Shown here: piece by piece, positions 42,825-51,891 of the stretch
Position numbering within the stretch: position 1 is the first letter of the stretch
How the letters are laid out: each line of letters begins with the position of its first letter
Assembly (NCBI GenBank): GCA_013361525.1
Contig: JABFXY010000025.1
Span: 124,001-188,000, forward strand
Reading direction: 5' to 3'
Origin: Polyangiaceae bacterium
GTDB taxonomy: Bacteria; Myxococcota_A; Polyangia; Polyangiales; Polyangiaceae
Length of the DNA stretch: 64,000 nucleotides
Notes under the pieces: model-generated
Told to the model about the DNA's origin: nothing
Seen by the model: the letters and a program-made list of their open reading frames with translations, nothing else
Database searches by the model: none
Made by a program: the position numbers and the translations under genes

Positions 42825-42887
42825 CCGGTAGGGACCGTGCGACGGGTCACGGTTCGGTGCAAGCACCGTCTCTCGCGCGTTGCGCGG

Positions 42888-43880
42888 TCAGGACCCGACG
42901 ATGCGCTCGATGCACCACATCACGGCCACCGCGCCCATCGCGTGCCCGAGCCAGCGCTGGGCGGCGCCGCGCGTGAAAAAGCCGCGGCGTGCAGCGAGCA
43001 TCGTGACGGCGGCCAAGAGGCCGACGAGGGCGAGCTGGGCGAGCTCGATCCCGACGTTGAAGCCGAACAGCGCCAGGGGAACCTCGTTCTCGGGTAGGCC
43101 TGCTTCACTCAGCGCCGACGCAAATCCGAGCCCGTGCACGAGCCCGATGGCTCCACAGGCGCCCGCGAGGCGCGCCGCGCCTCCCTGCGCCTCGCCTTCA
43201 CCGCGCACGACTTCCATTGCGAGCCAAACGAGGCTCGCGGCAATGCCGATCTCGGCCCATTGCGACGGCAACGCGAAGATGCCGAGCGCGGCCAGGCTCA
43301 AGGTCACGCTATGGCCGAAGGTGAACGCGGTGAGCGCGAGCGCGGCTTTGCGCCATTGGATCCCGAGGGCGACGATGCCGACGATGAACAACAAATGATC
43401 GAAGCCACCGAGCAGGTGTCTCGCCCCGAGCGCGACGTAATCGAAGAACGTCGCGAGCGCGCTCGGCCCTTCGGGCAACGTCACCGTGGGGGAGCCCGCC
43501 GTGACGACCGCGCGATGAACGAAGCCATCCGAGCTCTCCCAACGGAACACGACGTCGAGCTTCGCGACGTCGAGGCCACGTATCGAAACGGAACGAAGGG
43601 AAAGCGGCTGGTCGCACCGGTATGACCGTGAATCGATTGCGCGGACGCCGTGCGCGCTCGTGCTCGCTTGCGTCTCGCTGCACCCGTCCGGCAGCTCGAG
43701 GGTGATTACCTCGGCGAGCGAGGCGGGCCGATCGATCTGGGCCTCGACCATCCCACCCGCACGTTCCACCAGCGACACGCCAATGGGATCGACGCCGTGG
43801 GCGAGTGCTGCAAGCGGCCAAGTGAGCGCTGCAATCAGGCAGACCAAAGCGACGAATCGCGAGGAGAGGGCCTTCTTCAC
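42888..43880 (-). CDS. HupE/UreJ-family membrane protein
   Basis: The protein has 330 residues. An N-terminal signal ('VALVCLIAALTWPLAALAHG') is followed by a periplasmic beta-rich domain (about 25-150) and then several membrane segments. The diagnostic sequence is 'GARHLLGGFDHLLFIVGIVAL' with 'AFTFGHSVTLSLAALGIF' and 'GLVHGLGFASAL'. Classic HupE/UreJ proteins take up nickel or cobalt, but this longer form with a periplasmic domain is uncharacterised. The GTG start overlaps the stop of the upstream PpiC gene (GTGA), so both are translated together. Confidence 0.92.
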   Translation of the reverse strand: MKKALSSRFVALVCLIAALTWPLAALAHGVDPIGVSLVERAGGMVEAQIDRPASLAEVITLELPDGCSETQASTSAHGVRAIDSRSYRCDQPLSLRSVSIRGLDVAKLDVVFRWESSDGFVHRAVVTAGSPTVTLPEGPSALATFFDYVALGARHLLGGFDHLLFIVGIVALGIQWRKAALALTAFTFGHSVTLSLAALGIFALPSQWAEIGIAASLVWLAMEVVRGEGEAQGGAARLAGACGAIGLVHGLGFASALSEAGLPENEVPLALFGFNVGIELAQLALVGLLAAVTMLAARRGFFTRGAAQRWLGHAMGAVAVMWCIERIVGS

Positions 43881-44806
43881 CGGCGCGTCTCCAGCGTGAC
43901 GTCGTAGCGCGCGCGCAACCTTCGCATCTCCACCTCGAAGCGCCGTTTTCGGCTCTCGCTCTCGAGCTCGGCGCGCGCGCGTTCGATCACCGCGGCAAGC
44001 GGTGGCGATTGCGCCTCGACGCGATCGTCGACGCGCACGAAATGGATCCCGAAGCTGGATCGAATCGGTCCCGTCCAAGCGCCCACCGGCGCCGCTTCGA
44101 CCGCGGCGCCGAAACCTTCACCGGCGACGGCATCGAGCCTTGCCCGGGTGTAAGGGATTTTGCTGTCGGTCCATGGCCAAGGGTCCGACATCGAAATGGC
44201 CGATTGTGGATCCCTCCCGAGCGCGGCTTCGAGCTTCGCCGCGTCGCCTTCCAGGCTCGCGCCACGCTTTTGAGCCGACAGGAAGATTTGCTGAAACCTC
44301 GTCCGCGATGGCGCGCGATAGCGGGCCTCGTTCGCGCGCACGTACGACGCTGTTTCGTCGTCGCTGGGGCTCGAGCCGCCGGGCTCACGGGCGAGCTCGC
44401 GACGCGCATTCGAGAGAAGTCGCTCGCGCGCGATGTTGTCGCTCTCGTGCAATCCGAGCGCGATCCCGCGGTCGACCGCCGCGTTCACGCCGGTGGAGAC
44501 GTCCTCGATGACGCCGACCCCACGCAACATGCGTTCTCGCACGACCGCGTCGGAGCGAGCCCAACGCTCCCGTTTTGCGACGTCGAGCAGGATCGCCGTC
44601 TCGATCGCGGCATCGATTTGCGCAGGAGAAGCACCCTCTTCGACTCGCACGACGACCGACCTTCGCTCCGCGTCGGCCGGCACGAGCCACCGGCGGGCGC
44701 CGAATAGGAGCGCACCCAGGACCACCAATCGCGCGAAGACGCGCGCGCGGCGCGGTCTCGATGATGCCGCTTTCGTCACGGGACGTACCAAATGGGGGAG
44801 CTCCAT
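43877..44806 (-). CDS. Parvulin-type (PpiC/SurA-like) peptidyl-prolyl isomerase, membrane anchored
   Basis: The 309-residue protein has one N-terminal transmembrane segment ('[19 protein letters not shown]'). A helical SurA_N-like region follows ('[31 protein letters not shown]') and then a parvulin domain ('[16 protein letters not shown]...[38 protein letters not shown]'). It would assist protein folding in the periplasm. AGGAG 6 bases before the ATG at 44806 fixes the start, which lies 31 bases inside the preceding DUF3604 gene. It is the third gene in the coupled P450-DUF3604-PpiC-HupE run. Confidence 0.9.
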   Translation of the reverse strand: MELPHLVRPVTKAASSRPRRARVFARLVVLGALLFGARRWLVPADAERRSVVVRVEEGASPAQIDAAIETAILLDVAKRERWARSDAVVRERMLRGVGVIEDVSTGVNAAVDRGIALGLHESDNIARERLLSNARRELAREPGGSSPSDDETASYVRANEARYRAPSRTRFQQIFLSAQKRGASLEGDAAKLEAALGRDPQSAISMSDPWPWTDSKIPYTRARLDAVAGEGFGAAVEAAPVGAWTGPIRSSFGIHFVRVDDRVEAQSPPLAAVIERARAELESESRKRRFEVEMRRLRARYDVTLETRR

Positions 44807-46692
44807 GCGCGCTCCTGCTGCGTCGGCTCGCGATCGCAGCACCCCTCGAAACCCTCGGTCACCGTCTCCGGGACGGCGCAATCGACCCCGCCGTCGATGC
44901 AGTAATACGCATGCCAGCGGCACGATGGATTTTCGAGCACGCGCGCGTAATAGAAGGCCGGCGAGCTCGGATCGAAATCGGGGTCCGCCCAAACGCCGCA
45001 AAGGACGTCCGCGCCTTCGCCCACCGGCTCACAGGTCGCGAGATCGACCGATGCGTCGTTCACCCCGCCTGCGACGTCGAAGACCTCGAATCGCGCGACG
45101 CCGCCGTCGAGCGACCCCTTGATGATCTGAACGCGCTGGAGCGCCGTGCCGGGCTTGTCTTGCGTGCCTGCGTCGCGCAATGCGGAGACGACGAAACGCG
45201 GCGGCTCCCCATTCGACGCAGGAAGGACGCCGCCCATCGGGACACCCTTGTCGTATCCCTGCTCTGGAAGATCCGAAGCGTCGCAAATGGCGGAGTCGTA
45301 TCCATATCCGCCGAAGAACCGCAGGGTCATCCGAGGACCCGAGGTGCCGTAGGCCTCTCGCCTTCGCATCGCGGCGAACAGCGCTTCCCTCGAGTTCTCT
45401 TCGGCCCAAAGGACGGCGAGCCCACCCGGATTGAACCACGGGCGGTCGGGCAACCCGGGCGGCAGGGAATCGCGAATGGTCAGCCCCGCGCCGCCGTGGC
45501 CGATGAACCGGTCTTCTTCCACGGCGCCGGGCGTTCCGAGGTGGGTATCGGTGCTGGCGATGATGCCATAAGCGAACGGATTCACCCCGAGCGTCGCAAA
45601 TAGCTCGAGGCCTTTGCCGAGCGCGTGCCGAACGAAATCGCTCTCCACGAGCTCGTCCGGATCACCCCCGAGGGTGGCCGAGCTGAGCGAGGCATAAGGC
45701 ATCTTCTCGAACGAGCAGAGCTCGTCGGAGGCGGTAGAACCGGGCAGGCACTCAGAGTCGCCTTTGTGTTGGAAGACCTCGACCAGCGGCTCGAGCTCGG
45801 AGCGCGCACGCGCATAGTCGGCATCGAATGGCTTCCCGGCTTCGTCGACCGTTTCGAACATCAGGCCTGAGCTGAGGTTCGAGTTGTGCGGGATCGTCAA
45901 GACGTCGCACGCCGTGTCGGTATCGAGGCAATCGCCGTGGAGGCGCTTCCACAGGCCTTCCTCTTGGCCTTCGTCGAAGTAGCCGGTCGGGTGTTTAGGG
46001 ACGACGTGGTTCCGAAAGATGACGTTCCGATGCAGGTTGAACGTGCCCGGCGAGCCGGACCATTCGTATGCGACGAAGCTGGTGAACGTGCACGCATCGG
46101 TTCGGTCGTAAGCCGCCTCCGCCGCTTCTTGCACCTCGCGCCAGGCGTCGGCGACGCTCTTCGCGCAGCCGCCTTCCGACTCCGAGCAGGGCGTCGCGTT
46201 GTCCGCCGATATTTGGTCGAATGCGAGCCGCAGGTTGAATACGTAGTACGCGCCGTCCGGATCCATTCGATAGGTTGCGCAGGCAGCGGTGTCGTATTCG
46301 GCGGAGCCGGGCGTCGTGCACCCTTGGACGACGCCGAGGAACTCCGCGTGATCGGTGACGGCCACGAAATCGAGCGGGCGCGAGAGCGAATGCGTCCGCA
46401 TCGGATTGCCGTTTTCGTCATAAGGCTGAACGCCGACCTCTTCGCCGCGGGCGAAGCGATAGGCATCTTCTTGGGTAAGGCGATTGCCTTGGAGATTGGC
46501 GTCCAGCGACAAGGACGTATGGACGTGCAAGTCGCCGAAGTAGGCCGTTTTGGTCGGGTTGAAGTCCGCGCACCGGCCGAGCTCTTCCAACCGGGTGTCG
46601 GGCGGCGGCTGCTCCGTCGTGTCGTCCCCACACGCGGCGAGCGAGAGGCCGGACGCGACGGCGAAAGCAGAAAAGCGCAACGGCAACCTCAC
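44776..46692 (-). CDS. DUF3604-family lipoprotein (PHP-like metal-dependent protein)
   Basis: This 638-residue lipoprotein has lipobox 'SLAAC' (Cys21). The family signature is clear: '[21 protein letters not shown]' and '[14 protein letters not shown]' give the His/Asp metal motifs. Others are '[21 protein letters not shown]', '[13 protein letters not shown]', '[10 protein letters not shown]'-like '[19 protein letters not shown]', and '[41 protein letters not shown]'. The PHP-like fold suggests a phosphoesterase or hydrolase, but the reaction is unknown. The GTG start overlaps the P450 stop (GTGA). Its end overlaps the PpiC gene start, which points to a joint function. Confidence 0.92.
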   Translation of the reverse strand: MRLPLRFSAFAVASGLSLAACGDDTTEQPPPDTRLEELGRCADFNPTKTAYFGDLHVHTSLSLDANLQGNRLTQEDAYRFARGEEVGVQPYDENGNPMRTHSLSRPLDFVAVTDHAEFLGVVQGCTTPGSAEYDTAACATYRMDPDGAYYVFNLRLAFDQISADNATPCSESEGGCAKSVADAWREVQEAAEAAYDRTDACTFTSFVAYEWSGSPGTFNLHRNVIFRNHVVPKHPTGYFDEGQEEGLWKRLHGDCLDTDTACDVLTIPHNSNLSSGLMFETVDEAGKPFDADYARARSELEPLVEVFQHKGDSECLPGSTASDELCSFEKMPYASLSSATLGGDPDELVESDFVRHALGKGLELFATLGVNPFAYGIIASTDTHLGTPGAVEEDRFIGHGGAGLTIRDSLPPGLPDRPWFNPGGLAVLWAEENSREALFAAMRRREAYGTSGPRMTLRFFGGYGYDSAICDASDLPEQGYDKGVPMGGVLPASNGEPPRFVVSALRDAGTQDKPGTALQRVQIIKGSLDGGVARFEVFDVAGGVNDASVDLATCEPVGEGADVLCGVWADPDFDPSSPAFYYARVLENPSCRWHAYYCIDGGVDCAVPETVTEGFEGCCDREPTQQERAWSSPIWYVP

Positions 46693-48068
46693 GAAGCGGC
46701 CCCGTGAACCGTCACGGGGAGACCATTCTCGGCGTACGAGGTCCCCCAATAGGCAATCTTCGGCTCGTGGGTGGGGTGCGCGACCAGCTCGAAACGGCGG
46801 ATGACCCGCGCGACCAGGGTCTTCATGATTGGAACCGCGAGGTGCGACGCGAGGCACCCGCGGGCACCGGCCCCGAACGGCATGTATTGTCCGACAGCCA
46901 TTGCAGAGATCGGGGCCGTCGACTTGCCTCGCCAGCGATCGGGATCGAACGAGCCGGCGTTTTCGTAATGGCGCTCGAGGCGGTGAATGACGAACGGCGA
47001 GACGATGAGCATCGTGCCGCGGGGGACCATGTAGCCGCCGATCGGCATATCTGCCTGCGTCGTGCGGCCGAAGAGCGCGTACCCGGGGAAGAGCCGGAGC
47101 GCCTCGCAAATCACGCGGCCGAGCTCGGCGTTGTCGTCGAGGGCGCGCCGATCGAGCGGGCCGTCGGATTGCGCGCTGAGGGAAGCACGCAGGCGCGATT
47201 GAATCTCCGGATGTTTCGACAAGAGGTGGAGGCACCACGCAGTGCTCGACGTGAGGACGTCGTGGGCGGTGAAGAAGAAGTTCACGACGCCTTCCTGCAG
47301 GTTTTGGGCGTCACTCGGATACGCGCCTTCCCGTGCGAGCTGGATGAAGCCGTTGAGGACGTCTCGCGCTTCGGGCCGTGGACGTCGAATTCGCTCTTCG
47401 ACGCTGCTGCGAAAGAATGCGCGTGCGGCTTCCACCGATTGACGAAGCTTCAACCAGCGCGCGGGGGAGAGATACGCCCATGGCTGGCATTGCAGATCGA
47501 TACCCAGGCCCGCGAGCTCGTATTGAATGCGCTTTCGGTGAGGCTCGAACCCGGGCGTGAGCTCGACCCCCGCGACGAAATCGCCGACGACGTCGCCGAC
47601 CAGTTGATTGACGAACGTGTCGAGCGCGAGGGGCCCGGCGCGGAGCGCGTCGAGCTTGCGCTCGACCACACGGTTCGCGGAGCCGAGCGCGTCGACGTCA
47701 CGAAGCGCTTGCCGATACGCCTTGCGATGCGTCTCCCATGGCTCGCCGTTCAACAAGAGGACGTTGTCGAGGACGGCTCGCGTGAGGATATAGGCAGCAC
47801 CCTTGAAGTTCGCCCGCGGGTCGTCGAGCACGGCGGATGCGATATGCGCGTCGCTGATGACGACCATGCGCACCGGACCGAGCGTGACGCGAGCGACCGG
47901 GCCGCAAGATTCCGCATAACGCTGCAGCCGAGCGAGGACGCCCTTCGCATTTTCGACGCCCAGCCATTCCGTCAAGTGCCCGCCGAGCGCGCGGCGGGGC
48001 GGCTCAGGCATGAGGCGATACGGCTGGAGCGTCGCGCGTTCGGTTTCGAGCAGCACGGTCAGGAACAA
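46689..48068 (-). CDS. Cytochrome P450
   Basis: The protein has 459 residues from a TTG at 48068; GTG 48056 and ATG 48011 are alternatives. The heme loop '[17 protein letters not shown]' has the Cys ligand, and '[11 protein letters not shown]' is the ExxR motif. The I helix reads '[15 protein letters not shown]', where the usual acid-alcohol pair (D/E-T) is D-V, so oxygen activation may differ. It is a monooxygenase, and the substrate is unknown. It is the first gene of a four-gene translationally coupled run ending in HupE. Confidence 0.93.
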   Translation of the reverse strand: MFLTVLLETERATLQPYRLMPEPPRRALGGHLTEWLGVENAKGVLARLQRYAESCGPVARVTLGPVRMVVISDAHIASAVLDDPRANFKGAAYILTRAVLDNVLLLNGEPWETHRKAYRQALRDVDALGSANRVVERKLDALRAGPLALDTFVNQLVGDVVGDFVAGVELTPGFEPHRKRIQYELAGLGIDLQCQPWAYLSPARWLKLRQSVEAARAFFRSSVEERIRRPRPEARDVLNGFIQLAREGAYPSDAQNLQEGVVNFFFTAHDVLTSSTAWCLHLLSKHPEIQSRLRASLSAQSDGPLDRRALDDNAELGRVICEALRLFPGYALFGRTTQADMPIGGYMVPRGTMLIVSPFVIHRLERHYENAGSFDPDRWRGKSTAPISAMAVGQYMPFGAGARGCLASHLAVPIMKTLVARVIRRFELVAHPTHEPKIAYWGTSYAENGLPVTVHGAAS

Positions 48069-48111
48069 TCTCAGATCGCACCCGGCCGCTCAAGCCCCGT
48101 GGGGCAGGTTT

Positions 48112-49407
48112 TCATGGGCCGACGTGCTGGATCTCTCCCTCGATGACGCCCGCGACCCAATCCTCGACGCTGACCCCGTCGATGACCGTCGTCCAGTATG
48201 ACGGCGAGCGCAAAACCGTATGATTCAGGCCGTAGTTGTATTCCCAATGGGTTTGGCCGACGAGGTAAGACCCAGCCTTGTCGACATGCGCCGCCCGAAG
48301 GTCGAGGAGCGCGTCCTCGTAAGCGTCGGCAGGTACGAGCGTGGGCGTGCCCTCGCAGTTGTCGTGCTCGCCGTTGCCCCAACCAAATCCCATGAAGGTG
48401 CGAATGACGAAGTCGGCGGTGTTGCTGAAGACGCCGAAGCGCGCGTCGGGGTAGGCGTTCACGATGTGATCGATGACGCCGCTCGCGAAATCGTTCGGAT
48501 CGGGGCAGTCGTCGCCGCAGGCTGCAATGATGGTTTTGTCGAGGCCCCACACCTCGCGGAACGTCGTTTCGAGGCAGGGCGAGATGACCTCATTCGATAG
48601 AGGCGGGCCGGAATCGTCGATCAACACCATTTGGTGCCCGGGACCGAAGGCATCGGCCACCTGCGCGAAGTTGAGCCCGGCACCGAACCCACCCGCGCTG
48701 ATTCCGGTGAGGAGCACCGTATTGGCGTCGGTGAACGTCGGCACCCATTGCTCGAGGTACTTCGCGATGTTGGTATATCCACGAAACTGGCACATCTGGC
48801 CGCCGAGCTCGTATTCGTTGTCGCCGCCGTGGATGTCGCCGGTGCAATACGGGACATAGATCATGCTCCAATCGCGGACTGGGTTGCCCTCGTTCGCGCG
48901 GTTGAAGATGCCGTCGGGCGGCGGAACGAACGGGATGTTGAACGCGGAGAAGTCGCAGGCGTCGTTGAAACAGGCGCCACCGCCCTCCAGGTAGATCATC
49001 AAGTTCGGTGAGTCGGGGTTGATGCTGATCCCGAAGCCCGCCGTGTCGCCGTTCATACAGCGTGTCCCGGGTACCTCGATGTATGTCCATTCGAGGGTAG
49101 GGGCGTCGATGGGCTCGACGACGGTGCAATCGGGCAAACACCCGTCGAAGCGATTGTCGTTACCGTCGTCGCACGCTTCGTCCGGGTCGAGGTGGCCGTC
49201 TCCGCAATATGGCTCCGGCGGCGCGACGCCGCCTTCGCCGCCGTGGCCGGGCAGGCCGCCCTGGGAGGGATCACCGCCGAGCGGCTCCGCACCCGCGGCG
49301 CCTCCGTTCCCCGAGCCGCCGCCCCCCGTCGCAGGCAACGAGTCGTCGGAGCAAGCGACGAGCGTGGACGCGACGAGCGCGAGCGCTTGGACGAAGAGCT
49401 TCTTCAT
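48112..49407 (-). CDS. Pectinacetylesterase-family lipoprotein with Myxo cysteine-rich repeat
   Basis: This 431-residue lipoprotein has lipobox 'LVAC' (Cys19) and a Gly-rich linker. One Myxo-type disulfide repeat follows ('YCGDGHLDPDEACDDGNDNRFDGCLPDC'). The rest matches the pectinacetylesterase/NOTUM family: 'NLMIYLEGGGACFND', 'MIYVPYCTGDIHGGD', nucleophile Ser237 in 'GISAGGFGA', 'LIDDSGPP', and a late His in 'NHTVL'. It probably removes acetyl or acyl groups from polysaccharides or proteins at the surface. GGGGAGG 7 bases before the ATG fixes the start. Its promoter region carries three TetR-type palindromes. Confidence 0.92.
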   Translation of the reverse strand: MKKLFVQALALVASTLVACSDDSLPATGGGGSGNGGAAGAEPLGGDPSQGGLPGHGGEGGVAPPEPYCGDGHLDPDEACDDGNDNRFDGCLPDCTVVEPIDAPTLEWTYIEVPGTRCMNGDTAGFGISINPDSPNLMIYLEGGGACFNDACDFSAFNIPFVPPPDGIFNRANEGNPVRDWSMIYVPYCTGDIHGGDNEYELGGQMCQFRGYTNIAKYLEQWVPTFTDANTVLLTGISAGGFGAGLNFAQVADAFGPGHQMVLIDDSGPPLSNEVISPCLETTFREVWGLDKTIIAACGDDCPDPNDFASGVIDHIVNAYPDARFGVFSNTADFVIRTFMGFGWGNGEHDNCEGTPTLVPADAYEDALLDLRAAHVDKAGSYLVGQTHWEYNYGLNHTVLRSPSYWTTVIDGVSVEDWVAGVIEGEIQHVGP

Positions 49408-49425
49408 GGTCCGCCTCCCCGGTGT

Positions 49426-49528
49426 GGTACCGACGCGTACCTCTTTGGTACCGTTCGGTACCGGGCCACAACCCACAATCGACACGGTGCGTTGCTCGTT
49501 CTTGACTTGTGTGGTACCCGCTCGTACC
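49426..49528. promoter_or_regulatory. Three GGTAC-N6-GTACC operators between pectinacetylesterase and TetR genes
   Basis: Three inverted repeats share the layout GGTAC-N6-GTACC at 49426-49441, 49447-49462 (the longest, GGTACCG-TT-CGGTACC) and 49513-49528. They occupy the divergent promoter region of the pectinacetylesterase-like gene and the TetR-family gene. TetR proteins bind palindromes of this size, so they are very probably its operators. Full-length binding sites at both ends suggest control in both directions. Confidence 0.65.
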
Positions 49529-49553
49529 AGTGCGTACGGCGAGGACGTCCAGG

Positions 49554-50222
49554 GTGCGATCGCGCGTTTCGTCCACGGCCCGTTCGGTGCGCATTTCCGC
49601 CACGGCGGCGCCGGCTGTTTCAGTCAAAACCGAGGGTGAGGCGAGCGACGCGCTGCGCGCCAGATTGGTCGGCGGTCTGCTCTCCGCGATTGCAGAGACC
49701 GGATATGCGGCGGTCACGATCGCCGACGTGGTTCGACACGCGCGGGTCTCGAAGCGGACGTTTTACGAGCATTTCAAAGACAAAGACGCTTGCTTCGTCG
49801 AGGCCTACGAAGCCGTCAGCGCGCGCACGCTGCGCGGTATCAAGTCCGCCGTCGACGCGACTCGCCCACTCGACGAGCAGGTCTCTTCGGCGCTCGGCGC
49901 GTATGCCGCGGCGCTCGAGATCAATCCGCGGCTGACGCGCACCTTCATGTTGGAGATTCACGCGGCCGGCCCTCTGGCGCTGAAAGCCCGGGGCGAGGTG
50001 CACCAGCGTTTCGCGCAGATGTTTTGCGATTTGGTGGCGGCGGGGCGCGCGAGGCAGCCGAAGCTCAAGCCGCTATCGAAGGTGATGGCGACCGCGCTCG
50101 TGGGGGGGATCAACGAAATGATGCTCGTCGCGATCGAGGAAGACCGGCCTGCCAAGGTCCGGGAGGCGATCGAAGCAGCGGCCGATCTGGTGCGGGCCGT
50201 GCTCGTAGCGCCCGGCAAATAG
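49554..50222 (+). CDS. TetR/AcrR-family transcriptional regulator
   Basis: From the GTG at 49554 (GAGG 9 bases upstream) the protein has 222 residues; a GTG at 49509 would place an operator inside the gene and a GTG at 49587 is also possible. The DNA-binding domain is 'LLSAIAETGYAAVTIADVVRHARVSKRTFYEHFKDKDACFVEAYEAVS', typical of TetR. The C-terminal ligand domain has no recognisable subfamily. A carotenoid-oxygenase gene starts 55 bases downstream and is probably co-transcribed. Three palindromes upstream are the likely operators. Confidence 0.92.
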   Translation: MRSRVSSTARSVRISATAAPAVSVKTEGEASDALRARLVGGLLSAIAETGYAAVTIADVVRHARVSKRTFYEHFKDKDACFVEAYEAVSARTLRGIKSAVDATRPLDEQVSSALGAYAAALEINPRLTRTFMLEIHAAGPLALKARGEVHQRFAQMFCDLVAAGRARQPKLKPLSKVMATALVGGINEMMLVAIEEDRPAKVREAIEAAADLVRAVLVAPGK

Positions 50223-50277
50223 GCTTCCATGCTTGCGCCTGTACGGGCGCTTCCAGGCGTGGAACGCTCGGCTCGCG

Positions 50278-51801
50278 ATGCGCGTCGAGATCGTCGAACG
50301 ATACGAATCCAAGCTTCCTGCATCCGACTTTCACCCGTACCGAACCGGCGCTTGGACGCCCAATACGGTCGAGATGGATGCCTACGACCTCGACGTCGTC
50401 GAGGGCGCCATCCCGGAGGATCTCGAGGGGGTTTACCTCCGGAATACCGAAAACCCGCTGTTCGAGGCAGTGAGCGGCCGTTATCACCCATTCGACGGCG
50501 ACGGGATGATCCACGCCATCACGTTCGAGGGCGGCAAAGCGCGTTATCGCAATCGGTTCGTGAAGACGGCCGGGCTCGCGGCGGAGCTCACCGCCGGGGA
50601 GGCGCTGTTCGCGGGGATCTTGGAGTCACCGGAGCAATCGAAGCGCGACGGTTGGGGTGCACGCACCCGAATGAAAGACGCTTCGAGCACGGATGTCGTC
50701 GTGCACGCGGGCGTTGCGCTGACGACGTTCTACCAATGCGGTGACGCGTACGAGCTCGACCCGTTCACGCTCTCGACGCTGGGGGTCGCGAACCTCCACC
50801 ACCCGAGCTTCCCCGCGGGCGCGACGATTTCTGCGCACGCGAAGGTCGACGAGGCGACCGGCGAGCTACTCTTCTTCAACTATTCGACCGAGGCTCCGTA
50901 TTTTCACGTCGGTATCGCCGAGCAAAAGGGAGCGCTCGCGCGGGCCATTGCGGTGGAGCTGCCGGGCCCGCGGCTGCCCCACGATATCGCGTTTACCGAG
51001 CGCTTCGCGGTCGTCGGCGACTTTCCACTCTTTTGGGATCCCGAGCGACTGAAGGCGAAGCAATACCGGGCCAAGTATCACCCCGAGCTCGGGACGCGTT
51101 TCGGGCTCGTGCCCCGCGACGGGTCCGGTGCCGTTCGGTGGTTCACCGCGGAGCCGACCTACGTCCTTCATTTCGCGAATGCATATGAGGAGGGCCGCGA
51201 GGTCGTCGTGGAGGGTTATCACCAAGAGGCGCCGGTGCCCGCGCGCACGGCGGAGGACACGCCCATTTCGATGTTCATGAAGAGCCTCGACATGCACGCG
51301 ATGAAGACGCGGCTACATCGTTGGCGGCTGAACCTCGACACCGGCCTCGTCCGTGAAGAGCGCGTCGACGACGACGTCTCCGAGTTTCCGACGATTCACA
51401 CGGGGTTCGGCGGCCGCAAACATCGTTATGTCTACGCAGCGCTCGGAGAGCCCGGATTTTTCCTCTTTCGTGGCTTCGTTCGCACCGACGTCGAGACGGG
51501 CGCAAAGAGGGTGCATCGATTGCCGAACGGTGTGTTTGCGAGCGAGGCGCCGTTTTGCCCGCGCAAAGGCGCGACCGCGGAGGACGACGGGTACCTCGTC
51601 ACGTTCACGATCGACATGAACGAGGACCGGTCGGAGTGCTTGATACTCGACGCCCGCGAAATCGATCGAAGGCCTGTCGCGCGGGTGCGTCTGCCGATGC
51701 GGATCTCGAGCGGCACCCACGCGACCTGGTACGGACGCAGCAGGGCTGTCCCGAGTTTCGGCTCGGCGTTCGCCCCGGCCCGCGCTGACGCGCGCAAGTG
51801 A
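50278..51801 (+). CDS. Carotenoid cleavage oxygenase (RPE65 family), C-terminus rewritten by a repeat
   Basis: The protein has 507 residues from the ATG at 50278. The four iron-binding His are visible in 'SAHAKVDE', 'LPHDIAFTERFAVV', 'YVLHFANAYEEG' and 'SSGTHATWYG'; 'IPEDLEGVYLRNTENP' and 'FDGDGMIHAITFEGGKARYRNRFVKT' are family hallmarks. It cleaves carotenoids or other conjugated alkenes. After 'HATWYGRS' the last 20 codons lie inside repeat copy B, giving a tail ('RAVPSFGSAFAPARADARK') unlike other family members. All metal ligands are intact, so activity is probably retained. It lies downstream of a TetR gene. Confidence 0.92.
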   Translation: MRVEIVERYESKLPASDFHPYRTGAWTPNTVEMDAYDLDVVEGAIPEDLEGVYLRNTENPLFEAVSGRYHPFDGDGMIHAITFEGGKARYRNRFVKTAGLAAELTAGEALFAGILESPEQSKRDGWGARTRMKDASSTDVVVHAGVALTTFYQCGDAYELDPFTLSTLGVANLHHPSFPAGATISAHAKVDEATGELLFFNYSTEAPYFHVGIAEQKGALARAIAVELPGPRLPHDIAFTERFAVVGDFPLFWDPERLKAKQYRAKYHPELGTRFGLVPRDGSGAVRWFTAEPTYVLHFANAYEEGREVVVEGYHQEAPVPARTAEDTPISMFMKSLDMHAMKTRLHRWRLNLDTGLVREERVDDDVSEFPTIHTGFGGRKHRYVYAALGEPGFFLFRGFVRTDVETGAKRVHRLPNGVFASEAPFCPRKGATAEDDGYLVTFTIDMNEDRSECLILDAREIDRRPVARVRLPMRISSGTHATWYGRSRAVPSFGSAFAPARADARK

Positions 51802-51875
51802 AGGCCGGGCCGAACGCGAGCCGAACGCCGAAGTCTGGACAGCCTCTTCATTGTCGCTTGGCCGCCCTTCGGGCG
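51743..51875 (-). repeat. Palindromic dispersed repeat, copy B
   Basis: On the minus strand this is the second copy of the element at 13364-13499. It has the same opening hairpin (CGCCC-GAA-GGGCG, at 51875 downward), linker, GGCTGTCC/GGACAGCC ends and CGTTCGGC/GCCGAACG inner arms, with about nine differences including two single-base gaps. It begins 16 bases after the stop of the co-oriented Spo0M-like gene. Its far end covers the last 20 codons and stop of the carotenoid oxygenase gene on the plus strand. Confidence 0.85.
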
Positions 51876-51891
51876 TACCAGCTCACGGCGG

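Noticed and set aside
49509..49553. Upstream GTG start for the TetR gene
   Set aside because: It would place an operator palindrome inside the coding region and add residues without similarity to the TetR fold.
18747..51801. A natural-product cluster suggested by a methyltransferase, P450 and carotenoid oxygenase
   Set aside because: The genes are scattered over 33 kb in separate operons, with no polyketide, peptide or terpene core enzyme in the window.
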